Shown: piece after piece, positions 55,458 to 64,000 of the stretch
How positions within the stretch are numbered: the first letter of the stretch is position 1
Layout: every line of letters starts with the position of its first letter
NCBI RefSeq assembly: GCF_014193655.1
Contig: NZ_JACHZQ010000001.1
Coordinates: 1,302,001-1,366,000 of the forward strand
Direction of reading: 5' to 3'
DNA length: 64,000 nt
From: Rhizobium sp. BK313
Lineage (GTDB): Bacteria; Pseudomonadota; Alphaproteobacteria; Rhizobiales; Rhizobiaceae
Program-made: the position numbers and the translations under genes
The notes under the pieces: model-generated
What the model saw: only the letters and a program-made list of their open reading frames with translations
The model's database searches: none
What the model was told of the DNA's origin: nothing

Positions 55458-56291
55458 TCATGCCAGCCGTTCGGCATGCCACTTCAGGTGATCGTCCATG
55501 AAGCTGGAGATGAAATAATAGGAATGGTCGTACCGCTCATGCATGCGCAGCGTCAGGCCGATGCCGGTGCCCTCGATCGCCTCTTCGAACAACCACGGAC
55601 GCAGACCGCTTTCGAGGAAACCATCGGCTTTGCCCTGGTCGATCAGAAACTCCGGAAATCGGGCGCCATCCTCGACAAGTGCGCAGGCATCGTATTTCCG
55701 CCAGGCGGCCTTGTCCGCCGCAAGATATTTCTCAAAGGCCGGCGCCGACCAGTCGGCCGTCGAGGGTTGCACGATCGGAGCGAAGGCGGAGCAGCTCTTG
55801 AAGCGATCCGGATTTTTCAGCGCAATCGTCATCGCGCCATGGCCGCCCATGGAATGACCGAAAATGCCTTGCCGGCTGATATCCATGCGGAACTGCCGGC
55901 TGACGAGGGAGGGCAGTTCCTCTGTGATGTAGGTGTACATCCGGTAGTTCTCAGCCCACGGCTCTTCGGTGGCGTCGAGATAGAAGCCAGCGCCTTTGCC
56001 CATTTGCCAATTGGTCAGTTCGTCAGGAACATCATTGCCGCGCGGGCTGGTGTCCGGGCAGACGACGATCAGGCCGAACTCGGCCGCCAAGCGGCGATAT
56101 TCGCCTTTCTCCATCACGTTTGCATGCGTGCAAGTGAGGCCAGAGAGATACCAGACGACCGGGCAGGGCTCCTTGATCGCCTGCGGCGGCACGAAGACCG
56201 CGAAAGTCATCTCGCACCGGCAGGCTTCGGATTCATGCGAAAAGACGCCCTGCATGCCGCCGAAGGCGGTGTTCTGGGAAATGATGTTCAA
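55458..56291 (-). CDS. fghA: S-formylglutathione hydrolase
   Basis: A 277-aa esterase D family enzyme releasing formate and glutathione from S-formylglutathione. It has GVFSHESEACRCEMTFAVF, WYLSGLTCTHANVMEKG and the nucleophile elbow GHSMGGHG (Ser147). The start is a TTG at 56291 with GGAGG at 7 nt; it overlaps the stop of the DUF188 gene as TTGA, so it is translationally coupled. With adhC and gfa it completes formaldehyde detoxification. Confidence 0.94.
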   Translation of the reverse strand: MNIISQNTAFGGMQGVFSHESEACRCEMTFAVFVPPQAIKEPCPVVWYLSGLTCTHANVMEKGEYRRLAAEFGLIVVCPDTSPRGNDVPDELTNWQMGKGAGFYLDATEEPWAENYRMYTYITEELPSLVSRQFRMDISRQGIFGHSMGGHGAMTIALKNPDRFKSCSAFAPIVQPSTADWSAPAFEKYLAADKAAWRKYDACALVEDGARFPEFLIDQGKADGFLESGLRPWLFEEAIEGTGIGLTLRMHERYDHSYYFISSFMDDHLKWHAERLA

Positions 56292-56752
56292 GGCTGGCCT
56301 CCAGGCGGATTATGAGCTTTGGCACGCCGGCAAAGGCGATCGAAGGTTTCGAGAAAGGCGGAACGGTCGCGTGATGAGAAAGCGGCGTTGTAGCCTTTGC
56401 TCTCGCCGGTTTCGCGCAGATGCGCGCCGAGATCGCGCATGGCAGTAGCCATGCCGATATTGGCATTATCGAAAACACGGCCGGTTGGTCCGGTCACCAG
56501 CGCGCCAGCAGAGACGCAACGCCCGGCCAACGGCACATCGGCCGTAACGACGATATCGCCGGGACCGGCATGTTCGGCAATCCAGTTATCCGCGGCGTCG
56601 AAAGCATTGGAGACGATGACGTTCTTCACCATCGGATCGCGCGACGGGCGGAGGCCGGAATTGGCGACAAGCGTCACCTCGATGCCGTGGCGCTCGGCCA
56701 CTTTCAAAATTTCCGGCTTGACCGGACAGGCATCGGCATCGACGTAGATCAT
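56288..56752 (-). CDS. YaiI/YqxD family protein (DUF188, PIN-like)
   Basis: A 154-aa protein of the DUF188 group: IYVDADACPVKPEI at the N-terminus, DAADNWIAEH, and VTADVPLAGRCV, the conserved Asp residues being compatible with a PIN-like metal-dependent nuclease fold. No function is established. It is embedded in the formaldehyde gene set and overlaps the fghA start by 3 bp. Confidence 0.9.
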   Translation of the reverse strand: MIYVDADACPVKPEILKVAERHGIEVTLVANSGLRPSRDPMVKNVIVSNAFDAADNWIAEHAGPGDIVVTADVPLAGRCVSAGALVTGPTGRVFDNANIGMATAMRDLGAHLRETGESKGYNAAFSSRDRSAFLETFDRLCRRAKAHNPPGGQP

Positions 56753-56839
56753 GGGAACAGACGTTGCATCGTTGGAGCGCTGCGCATCCGGCCGAACGCG
56801 CAGTCGCGGTTTAGCGAAGTCCCCCCTCAGGGGCCAGAC

Positions 56840-57415
56840 CTATTCCCTTAATGTGCCCTGCTTTTTCGCCACCCAGGTTGCGAGAGCATCCATAAGCGTC
56901 GGGTTCAGGCAATCGTAAGGCTCAAGGCGGAGCTCCTTCAGCCGGCTGCGAACGGACGTCATGGCGGAGGGCGGCGTTCCGGATTCGATGATCGACGACA
57001 CGAATGCGGTGAAGGTGGGTTCAGGCCAGCCGCTTTCCTGAAAGCGCTCAGGATGGATGAAATCCAGGCCCTTGAAAGCATGGTCGCGCTCCACCGGCCC
57101 ATACATATGCACGCCGCATTGCTTGCAGGCATGGCGGCGGATCAAGGCGTCCGGATCGACAATGGCGAGCTTGTCGCCGTTTTCGAGAACCTTCACGTTC
57201 TCATGAGCCGTCACGGCAACGATCGAGAACGTAGCACCCTGCGGTTTCCAGCATTTGGTGCAGCCGCAGGCGTGATTGTGGGCAATTCCGCCGCTGATGG
57301 CGACTTTGACGGGGCGATCGGTGCAGGCGCAGACCAGCGTCCCACCGCTGAAATTCGCCTGTCCCGCCTTCACTCCGCCGTCGAGCGCCGGGTGTATCGA
57401 TACTTGACTTGGCAT
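56840..57415 (-). CDS. gfa: Glutathione-dependent formaldehyde-activating enzyme (S-hydroxymethylglutathione synthase)
   Basis: A 191-aa Gfa protein with zinc-binding cysteines in [18 protein letters not shown] and [11 protein letters not shown], speeding condensation of formaldehyde with glutathione. ATG 57415 follows AGGAGGAG. It is 116 bp downstream of adhC and reads in the same direction; its product is the AdhC substrate. Length is normal for Gfa. Confidence 0.94.
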   Translation of the reverse strand: MPSQVSIHPALDGGVKAGQANFSGGTLVCACTDRPVKVAISGGIAHNHACGCTKCWKPQGATFSIVAVTAHENVKVLENGDKLAIVDPDALIRRHACKQCGVHMYGPVERDHAFKGLDFIHPERFQESGWPEPTFTAFVSSIIESGTPPSAMTSVRSRLKELRLEPYDCLNPTLMDALATWVAKKQGTLRE

Positions 57416-57531
57416 GTTCAGCTCCTCCTCCTTGGTTGCCCACGGCCCCAAATCAGGATCGATTTGCCAAAGGCCGTGTGCCATTCAAAGTCGTGCAGCG
57501 TTCACCCGTGCCGTCGCAGCCTGCGACCGTC

Positions 57532-58659
<1,128 letters not shown>

Positions 58660-58760
58660 TGTTTCATCCCTTCTAAATTAATGATTTGGTTAGCGCGACA
58701 TTGACATGGCCGCGCCAGACGGCTCAAGCGAAAAATCAGAGGTTTAGTAGCGAATACGGA

Positions 58761-60770
58761 TTAGGCGAATTCCATGATTACCGCATCGACGGCGAGGCTT
58801 TCGCCCGGCTTCGCATTGATCTTGCCAACAACAAGATCGCGCTCGGCACGCAGGACGTTTTCCATCTTCATCGCCTCGACGATCGCCAACGTCTCGCCGG
58901 CCTTGACCTCCTGGCCTTGCGCGACGGCAATGGCGACGACAAGGCCGGGCATGGGGCAGAGCAGCAGCTTCGACGTATCCGGCGGCAATTTGACCGGCAT
59001 CAGCTTGTCGAGTTCCGCCTGACGCGGCGTAAAGATTTTGGCTCGGACCGAGAGGCCTTGCCAGTCGATGCGCAGGCCGTTGAGGAACGGACGAATTTGG
59101 GCTGTCACCTTCTGCCCACCAACCGTTCCAGCCCAAACGGCGTCACCCGGGCGCCAATCGGTCGCGACGGCCAGGGTCCCCCCATTGATCTGCATGTCCA
59201 TTTCGAGTGGGATGGTCACGAGCCCGTCCAACAGCGTCACCGGAATATAGTCCGCACCCAGCTTGACCATCCACTGCTCGCGCAGCGGCCCCGTCGCCTG
59301 CCGTAGCCTGTCGGCGTAGCGCTCGCGCCGGTTGGCGTCTACAAGGCCGCAGGAGAGGGCAACGGCGGCAAGCACGGCGGATTCGCCGTTGTCCGGCACC
59401 ATCGGCGCAAAACCGTCCGGATATTCCTCGGCGATGAAACCGGTGGAGAGGCGACCTTCACGCCAGCGCGGATGCTTCATCAGCGCCGACAGGAACGGCA
59501 TATTGTGTTCGATGCCGTCGACGACGAAACCGTCCAGGGCCTCGCCCATGGCATCCACCGCTTCTAGGCGTGTCGGCGCCCAGGTGCAGAGCTTGGCGAT
59601 CATCGGGTCATAATACATCGAAATCTCAGCACCCTCGAAGACGCCGGTGTCGTTGCGGACGATGCGATTGCCGCTCTTGCCCTCACGCGGTGGACGATAG
59701 CGCGTCAGCCGGCCGATCGAAGGCAGGAAATTGCGATAGGGGTCTTCGGCGTAAAGACGGCTTTCGATCGCCCAGCCGTTCAGCTTGATATCGTCCTGCG
59801 CGAAAGGCAGCACTTCTCCGGCGGCAACGCGGATCATCTGTTCGACGAGATCAATGCCGGTAACGAGTTCCGTAACGGGATGCTCGACCTGCAGGCGGGT
59901 GTTCATTTCAAGGAAATAGAAATTGCGGTCGCGGTCGACGATGAACTCGACCGTCCCGGCACTCTGATAATCGACCGCCTTGGCGAGCGCGACGGACTGT
60001 TCGCCCATGGCTCTGCGGGTGGCCTCGTCTAGGAAGGGCGAGGGCGCTTCTTCGGCGACCTTCTGATTCCGGCGCTGGATCGAGCATTCACGCTCGCCGA
60101 GATAGACGACGTTGCCGTGGCCATCCGCCATGACCTGGATTTCGATGTGCCTGGGATCAACCACGAACTTCTCGATGAAGACGCGATCGTCGCCGAAGGA
60201 ACTCTTTGCCTCGGAGCGGGCGCGCTCGAAACCGTCACGCACTTCGTTGTCGCTCCAGGCGATGCGCATGCCTTTGCCGCCGCCGCCGGCCGATGCCTTG
60301 ATCATGACGGGATAGCCGATCTCAGCCGCGATCTTTTCGGCATGGTCGGCATCGTCGATCACGCCTAGATAGCCGGGCACGGTGGAGACATTGGCGGCAT
60401 TGGCGAATTTCTTCGATTCGATCTTGTCGCCCATCGCCCTGATCGCCTTCGGCTTTGGACCGATGAAGATGATACCTTCCTTCTCCAGCGCCTCGCAAAA
60501 GGAGGCACGCTCGGAGAGGAATCCGTAACCCGGATGCACCGCTTCGGCTCCGGTTTCCTTGCAGGCGGCGATGATCTTTTCAGCGACGAGATAGCTCTCT
60601 GCCGCAGGGGCTGCACCGATATGCACGGCTTCATTCGCCATTTCGACGTGCAGGGCGTCGCGATCGGCGTCGGAATAGACCGCCACAGTAAGGATCCCCA
60701 TTCGGCGCGCAGTCTTGATCACGCGGCAGGCGATCTCGCCCCTGTTGGCGATCAGGATTTTCTTGAACAT
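58761..60770 (-). CDS. pccA: Propionyl-CoA carboxylase, biotin-carboxylase/BCCP (alpha) subunit
   Basis: A 669-aa biotin-dependent carboxylase alpha subunit: biotin carboxylase domain (FKKILIANRGEIACRVI; ATP-grasp SAGGGGKGMR; MNTRLQVEHPVTE), a linker domain, and a C-terminal biotinyl domain with Lys635 in EAMKMEN. Its partner PccB is at 52.4 kb on the opposite strand. ATG 60770 follows CGGAG. A DMT transporter gene precedes it by 80 bp. Confidence 0.96.
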   Translation of the reverse strand: MFKKILIANRGEIACRVIKTARRMGILTVAVYSDADRDALHVEMANEAVHIGAAPAAESYLVAEKIIAACKETGAEAVHPGYGFLSERASFCEALEKEGIIFIGPKPKAIRAMGDKIESKKFANAANVSTVPGYLGVIDDADHAEKIAAEIGYPVMIKASAGGGGKGMRIAWSDNEVRDGFERARSEAKSSFGDDRVFIEKFVVDPRHIEIQVMADGHGNVVYLGERECSIQRRNQKVAEEAPSPFLDEATRRAMGEQSVALAKAVDYQSAGTVEFIVDRDRNFYFLEMNTRLQVEHPVTELVTGIDLVEQMIRVAAGEVLPFAQDDIKLNGWAIESRLYAEDPYRNFLPSIGRLTRYRPPREGKSGNRIVRNDTGVFEGAEISMYYDPMIAKLCTWAPTRLEAVDAMGEALDGFVVDGIEHNMPFLSALMKHPRWREGRLSTGFIAEEYPDGFAPMVPDNGESAVLAAVALSCGLVDANRRERYADRLRQATGPLREQWMVKLGADYIPVTLLDGLVTIPLEMDMQINGGTLAVATDWRPGDAVWAGTVGGQKVTAQIRPFLNGLRIDWQGLSVRAKIFTPRQAELDKLMPVKLPPDTSKLLLCPMPGLVVAIAVAQGQEVKAGETLAIVEAMKMENVLRAERDLVVGKINAKPGESLAVDAVIMEFA

Positions 60771-60850
60771 GGAAACTCCGCCCAATGCATAGCCCTATCA
60801 GCGTTTTAGCCACAAATTGCACCGGCGGTCCATGCGGAAGATCAGCGTAT

Positions 60851-61786
60851 TCAAACCGATTTCATCGATCGCGACTGAACACGCTCACGCCAGATGATGA
60901 AGAGGCCCGATCCGACGATGATCAGGATGCCGATCCATTTGGAAACATTTGGAAAGTCGCCGAACAGTGCATAGCCCAGAATGGTTGCCGAGATGATCTC
61001 GAAATATTGAAAGGGGGCCAGCAGCGACAGCGGCGCCAGCCGAAAGGCGCGGACGACCAGCAAATGTGCATAGCCGGAGATCGAGCCGAGAATCAGCAGC
61101 AGCACCAGACCGAGCCAGGAGGCGGGCAGGGACGGCGCAAAATCGGCAACGCCAGCCGATGCCCCCACCCAGAGCGCACCCGCCATGAAGACCGTACCGC
61201 CAATGCCGGCCATCGTCTGCATGGTCAAGGGCGAATCCGCCTCGCCGACGGCGCGGTTCATGAAGAGATAAAGCGCATAAAGAAAGGCGCAGGCGACCGG
61301 CAGCAGGGCCTTCCAGCCGAAAATCTCGAAACTCGGCTGAATGACGATCATCGCGCCGCCGAAGCCAACAACGATCGCCAGCCAGCGCCGCCAGCCGACC
61401 TTGTCGCCGAGGAACAGCGCCGAGAGGGCTGCCAGCATGAAGGGTTCGACGAAGTAGATCGCGAAGACATCGGCAAGCGGCATATATTTGACCGCCACGA
61501 AGAACAGCAGGCTTGCCGCGCCGTGCAACGCGCCGCGCAAAAGGTTCACCCACGGTCGCTTGGCCGAAAGCGCTGCCCAGCCGAAGACGACGAAAAGCAG
61601 CGGCAGGGTGCAGACGAGCTGGAAAAAGAACCGGTAAAAGGTCACCTGGCCTGGTGACATCGCCTCGAAAGTCGCCATGTATTTGGCGATCGCATCCATC
61701 ACCGGCAGCACGATCATGGCGCTGGCCATGATGGCCATGCCTTGCAGAGAATTCTGATGGGTGGGAGTGGCGGCGACATCGGACAT
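60851..61786 (-). CDS. DMT superfamily (EamA) transporter
   Basis: A 311-aa protein with about ten hydrophobic helices in two EamA repeats; the first contains YRFFFQLVCTLPLLF and LRGALHGAASLLFFVAVKYMPLADVFAIYF, the second QYFEIISATILGYALFGD. Such proteins export metabolites such as amino acids. The substrate is unknown. It is divergent from the XRE regulator gene with 235 bp between. Confidence 0.9.
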   Translation of the reverse strand: MSDVAATPTHQNSLQGMAIMASAMIVLPVMDAIAKYMATFEAMSPGQVTFYRFFFQLVCTLPLLFVVFGWAALSAKRPWVNLLRGALHGAASLLFFVAVKYMPLADVFAIYFVEPFMLAALSALFLGDKVGWRRWLAIVVGFGGAMIVIQPSFEIFGWKALLPVACAFLYALYLFMNRAVGEADSPLTMQTMAGIGGTVFMAGALWVGASAGVADFAPSLPASWLGLVLLLILGSISGYAHLLVVRAFRLAPLSLLAPFQYFEIISATILGYALFGDFPNVSKWIGILIIVGSGLFIIWRERVQSRSMKSV

Positions 61787-61968
61787 GACGGGCCATCAAA
61801 CACAGGAATCATGTCCGATCAAGGCGTGGTATCAGCGTACCGTTGCCAATTCATCACACCATTTAGCGCAAAACGCCGGACTTTGCCAATTTGGCCAGAT
61901 CGCGATGGCGACATGACGCCCCTAGACCTATGTCTGCATGGAAAATCCGCTAAAAAATAAGCGCGCCG

Positions 61969-61992
61969 CTCTGAATTTCACTCTGAATTTCA
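61969..61992. promoter_or_regulatory. Tandem palindromic operator upstream of the XRE gene
   Basis: CTCTGAATTTCA occurs twice head to tail with no gap. Each copy contains TGAA-T-TTCA, a perfect 9-bp palindrome, and the copies are spaced 12 bp apart. It lies 30 bp before the start of a helix-turn-helix gene and may be its own binding site. Confidence 0.5.
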
Positions 61993-62021
61993 CGGGCGCG
62001 ACCAAAATAAGGATCGCACCG

Positions 62022-62444
62022 ATGTTGAAGACGGAACATGAGACGACCGTTTTTTCGGATGAAGGCGACGATACCCTGGGTGGACGCCTTTCCATGGCCC
62101 GCGACGCCGCCGGCATCAGCCTCGAATCGCTGGCAAGCCAATTGGGCGTGGGGCAGGAGACGATGATCGCCTGGGAATCGGACCGTTCGGAACCGCAACC
62201 ATCCATTCTGGTCAAAATGGCCGCCATGTTCGGCGTTTCACCGGCTTGGCTGATGACCGGCTCGGGCGATGGGCCGGGTGAGGACAGTGACGAACGGGCG
62301 CTGGAAGCCGTTAGGATCGAACTTTCGCGCCTTCGCTCCGCCCACCAGGAAATCGGCCGTCTGATCGAGACGACAACGCGGCAGATCGAAAGGCTCGACC
62401 ATCAGATCCGGCTGCGCAATGTCAGCAAGGACGTCGCGCACTAA
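62022..62444 (+). CDS. XRE family transcriptional regulator
   Basis: A 140-aa protein with an N-terminal helix-turn-helix domain at about residues 20-75 ([34 protein letters not shown], then [21 protein letters not shown]) and a C-terminal helical region with heptad spacing ([32 protein letters not shown]), probably for dimerisation. ATG 62022 follows AAGGAT. The tandem palindrome upstream suggests autoregulation. It converges with lipB; the stops overlap by 4 bp. Confidence 0.88.
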   Translation: MLKTEHETTVFSDEGDDTLGGRLSMARDAAGISLESLASQLGVGQETMIAWESDRSEPQPSILVKMAAMFGVSPAWLMTGSGDGPGEDSDERALEAVRIELSRLRSAHQEIGRLIETTTRQIERLDHQIRLRNVSKDVAH

Positions 62445-63157
62445 ACCTCGTTGGCGGTTTCGCCGAATACCTGCTCGAAAGCCTCGCGCAGGCGGATATC
62501 CACATCCGCCATCATCACCGGCAGGCCGAGATCGACAAGGCTGGTGACGCCATAGGCGGAAATTCCGCAGGGCACGATGCCCGAAAAATGGCCGAGATCG
62601 GGATCGACGTTCAGCGACAGGCCGTGAAACGTCACCCATTTGCGCACGCGGATGCCAAGGGCGGCGATCTTGTCTTCGGCCATGGTCCCATCCGGCAGCA
62701 ACGGTCTTTCCGGACGGCGCACCCACACTCCTACGCGGTCTTCGCGCCGCTCGCCGCGGACATTCATCGAATCGAGGGTCCGGATGATGACTTCTTCCAA
62801 CGCGGCCACGAAGGCGCGGATATCCTGACGCCGGCGCTTCAGATCCAGCATGACGTAGGCAACGCGCTGGCCGGGGCCGTGATAGGTATATTCACCACCG
62901 CGCCCGGTGGCGAAGACCGGGAAACGATCGGGTTCGATGAGATCGGCCGTATTGGCGCTCGTGCCTGCCGTATATAAGGGGGGATGCTCGACCAGCCAGA
63001 CGAGCTCCGGCGCTTGACCTTCGGCGATCGCGGCCACCTCCGCCTCCATGGTCGCCACTGCCTCATCATAGGGCACGAGACCATCGGCAATGCGCCAACG
63101 CACAGGCGGCGAGCCGGCAAGCGGAAACATTTGGTGTTGGAGATCAGTGCGTAGCAT
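62441..63157 (-). CDS. lipB: Lipoyl(octanoyl) transferase
   Basis: A 238-aa LipB that transfers octanoate from acyl carrier protein to lipoyl domains. Features: [12 protein letters not shown] (His93), the lysine Lys173 in [17 protein letters not shown], and the acyl-thioester cysteine Cys197 in [14 protein letters not shown] 63157 follows AAGGA. GcvH, one of its targets, is encoded at 46.7 kb. Confidence 0.96.
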   Translation of the reverse strand: MLRTDLQHQMFPLAGSPPVRWRIADGLVPYDEAVATMEAEVAAIAEGQAPELVWLVEHPPLYTAGTSANTADLIEPDRFPVFATGRGGEYTYHGPGQRVAYVMLDLKRRRQDIRAFVAALEEVIIRTLDSMNVRGERREDRVGVWVRRPERPLLPDGTMAEDKIAALGIRVRKWVTFHGLSLNVDPDLGHFSGIVPCGISAYGVTSLVDLGLPVMMADVDIRLREAFEQVFGETANEV

Positions 63158-63400
63158 CAGCCAGTCCTTTGCGCCTGCTCGGCAGACAGCTCTCTTAGAA
63201 ATTTGGCGCGCCGACAGGTTATCAACATATGGAGCCATTTGGACAGGAATTCAAACATCTACGAGATCGATGCCGTGAATCCAAAGGCGCGTTCAAGGGA
63301 GCTGTGCGCGAATGTTAAAAAATCTGACATATCGCTCTTGTGCCCCCCGAATGCTTTTGCTACATGCAGCCGCGCCGGAGCAATCCGGCCCTACCACGAT

Positions 63401-63485
63401 GCGGTCGTGGCGGAATTGGTAGACGCGCAGCGTTGAGGTCGCTGTGGGGCAACCCGTGGAAGTTCGAGTCTTCTCGACCGCACCA
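63401..63485 (+). tRNA. tRNA-Leu (anticodon GAG)
   Basis: An 85-nt tRNA with encoded CCA. The acceptor stem pairs GCGGTCG (63401-63407) with CGACCGC (63475-63481), the D-loop has GGAATTGGTAGACG, the anticodon loop TTGAGGT gives anticodon GAG at 63435-63437, and there is a long variable arm and TTCGAGT. These mark a class II leucine tRNA. A terminator follows. Confidence 0.97.
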
Positions 63486-63487
63486 AC

Positions 63488-63509
63488 AACCCGCTTCGGC
63501 GGGTTTTTT
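63488..63509 (+). terminator. Rho-independent terminator after tRNA-Leu
   Basis: AACCCGC-TTCG-GCGGGTT forms a 7-bp stem with a stable TTCG loop and runs into a stretch of six T. It starts 3 bp after the tRNA CCA. Confidence 0.92.
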
Positions 63510-63775
63510 GTTTTCAAACAAAAACTTAAGTCTTCGCGTGCCCCACGTCAGAACCATCACTTCTGTTCAACGGCATGCATTATTCAGGAATGCTGGAGAC
63601 GATCGTAACCGGCCGCCCACACCTTGGCGGACAATTACGGGTAATCGAAATCAAATGACACTAAACGTGGAGTGCTATGGCAACCATGCGCCAAGAGCTG
63701 TCATCGCCGGATCAATACGTCTCGTCGCCCTCATTCGACATCGTGCAGCAACGCTGGCAGACGGTTCGCTGCAGG

Positions 63776-64000
63776 TTAGCGTCCAAGGTCGCCCGCGGCG
63801 GCGATGATCTCCGCTGCAGTCGGGAAGATAGAGAGGCTGTTCGGTCCGTCCAGCGACTCAATTTGCGCCCAGCCGATGGTGCCGTTCGCATCGACCAGGA
63901 AGTGCCCGACGAGTTGGGTAGCGTGGTTCGCGAAGATAGCATTGTCGGCTTCATCAAGCTCGAAGCGGTCCTTGGCGTTGAGTATCGTGTTGGCTTCCAT
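63776..64000 (-). CDS. Redoxin/peroxiredoxin-like protein, C-terminal part
   Basis: A 74-aa frame reaching the window edge. The sequence FELDEADNAIFANHATQLVGHFLVDANGTIGWAQIESLDGP resembles the C-terminal part of AhpC/TSA-like redoxin proteins (the FLVD-NGTI-W strand pair), so this is probably the 3' end of a longer gene; the edge Met may be internal. No catalytic cysteine is in this part. Family assignment is tentative. Confidence 0.5.
   Translation of the reverse strand: MEANTILNAKDRFELDEADNAIFANHATQLVGHFLVDANGTIGWAQIESLDGPNSLSIFPTAAEIIAAAGDLGR

Noticed and set aside
63338..63366. TTGTGC-N17-TACATG as a promoter of tRNA-Leu
   Set aside because: Spacing is good and it lies 35 bp before the tRNA, but both hexamers match the consensus poorly, so it was not annotated.

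Overview
The window is a stretch of alphaproteobacterial chromosome, almost certainly from Rhizobiaceae (Rhizobium/Agrobacterium lineage). This rests on gene content and order: a sufS2-B-C-D-S1-T-A operon preceded by an IRO-like box, small-type purL with separate purS and purQ, a MocR-type regulator divergent from a DUF1127 gene, ATP12 beside an RluC-type synthase, and rhizobial palindromic intergenic repeats. About 67 genes and one tRNA are supported. Most are housekeeping. I see no prophage, insertion sequence, integrase or CRISPR array.

Layout. 1-5.9 kb: a partial MFS exporter, grxD, bolA and purL on the minus strand, with two plus-strand genes (a small membrane protein and a membrane-anchored alpha/beta-hydrolase-like protein) sitting between grxD and bolA. 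6-9.7 kb: a PagL-like outer-membrane protein, the MocR/DUF1127 pair, a P-loop ATPase and a lipoprotein. 9.8-15.4 kb: purQ, purS, purC and purB with hydrolase and membrane-protein genes between. purC and purB share a nearly identical promoter. 15.5-17.8 kb: rpe, a membrane protein and an orphan periplasmic binding protein. 18-23.8 kb: a flavin reductase, a composite palindromic repeat, then an overlapping MoxR/CoxE/XdhC-N/XdhC-C/MobA-like operon for maturation of a molybdenum hydroxylase that is not itself in the window. 23.8-32.3 kb: Nudix, DEAD-box helicase, M23 peptidase, DUF455, Bcp peroxiredoxin and a large AsmA-like protein. 32.3-35.5 kb: an ATL-like protein, tyrS, GNAT and a hydrolase. 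35.5-42.7 kb: the complete SUF iron-sulfur operon behind candidate RirA and Irr sites. 42.7-48.4 kb: an orphan antidote protein with a hydrolase, then gcvTHP preceded by a tandem glycine riboswitch. 48.6-54 kb: copper chaperone, rluC-type, HAD, ATP12, lipoprotein, pccB. 54-58.7 kb: two tandem DoxX genes, an SMR/Gdx exporter preceded by a guanidine-II (mini-ykkC) riboswitch, and the formaldehyde detoxification set (adhC, gfa, fghA). 58.7-64 kb: pccA, a DMT transporter, a small XRE regulator with a tandem palindromic operator, lipB, tRNA-Leu(GAG) and a partial redoxin-like gene.

The functional themes are one-carbon and purine metabolism (pur genes, gcvTHP, formaldehyde oxidation), iron-sulfur biogenesis (SUF, SufT, GrxD, BolA), propionyl-CoA carboxylation and molybdoenzyme maturation. 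The most informative non-coding elements are the guanidine-II riboswitch, the tandem glycine riboswitch, the iron-responsive boxes ahead of sufS2, the XRE operator and the MocR/DUF1127 dyad. I did not find a clearly new multi-gene system. The best leads are the orphan CoxDE/XdhC operon and the two-gene insertion between grxD and bolA.
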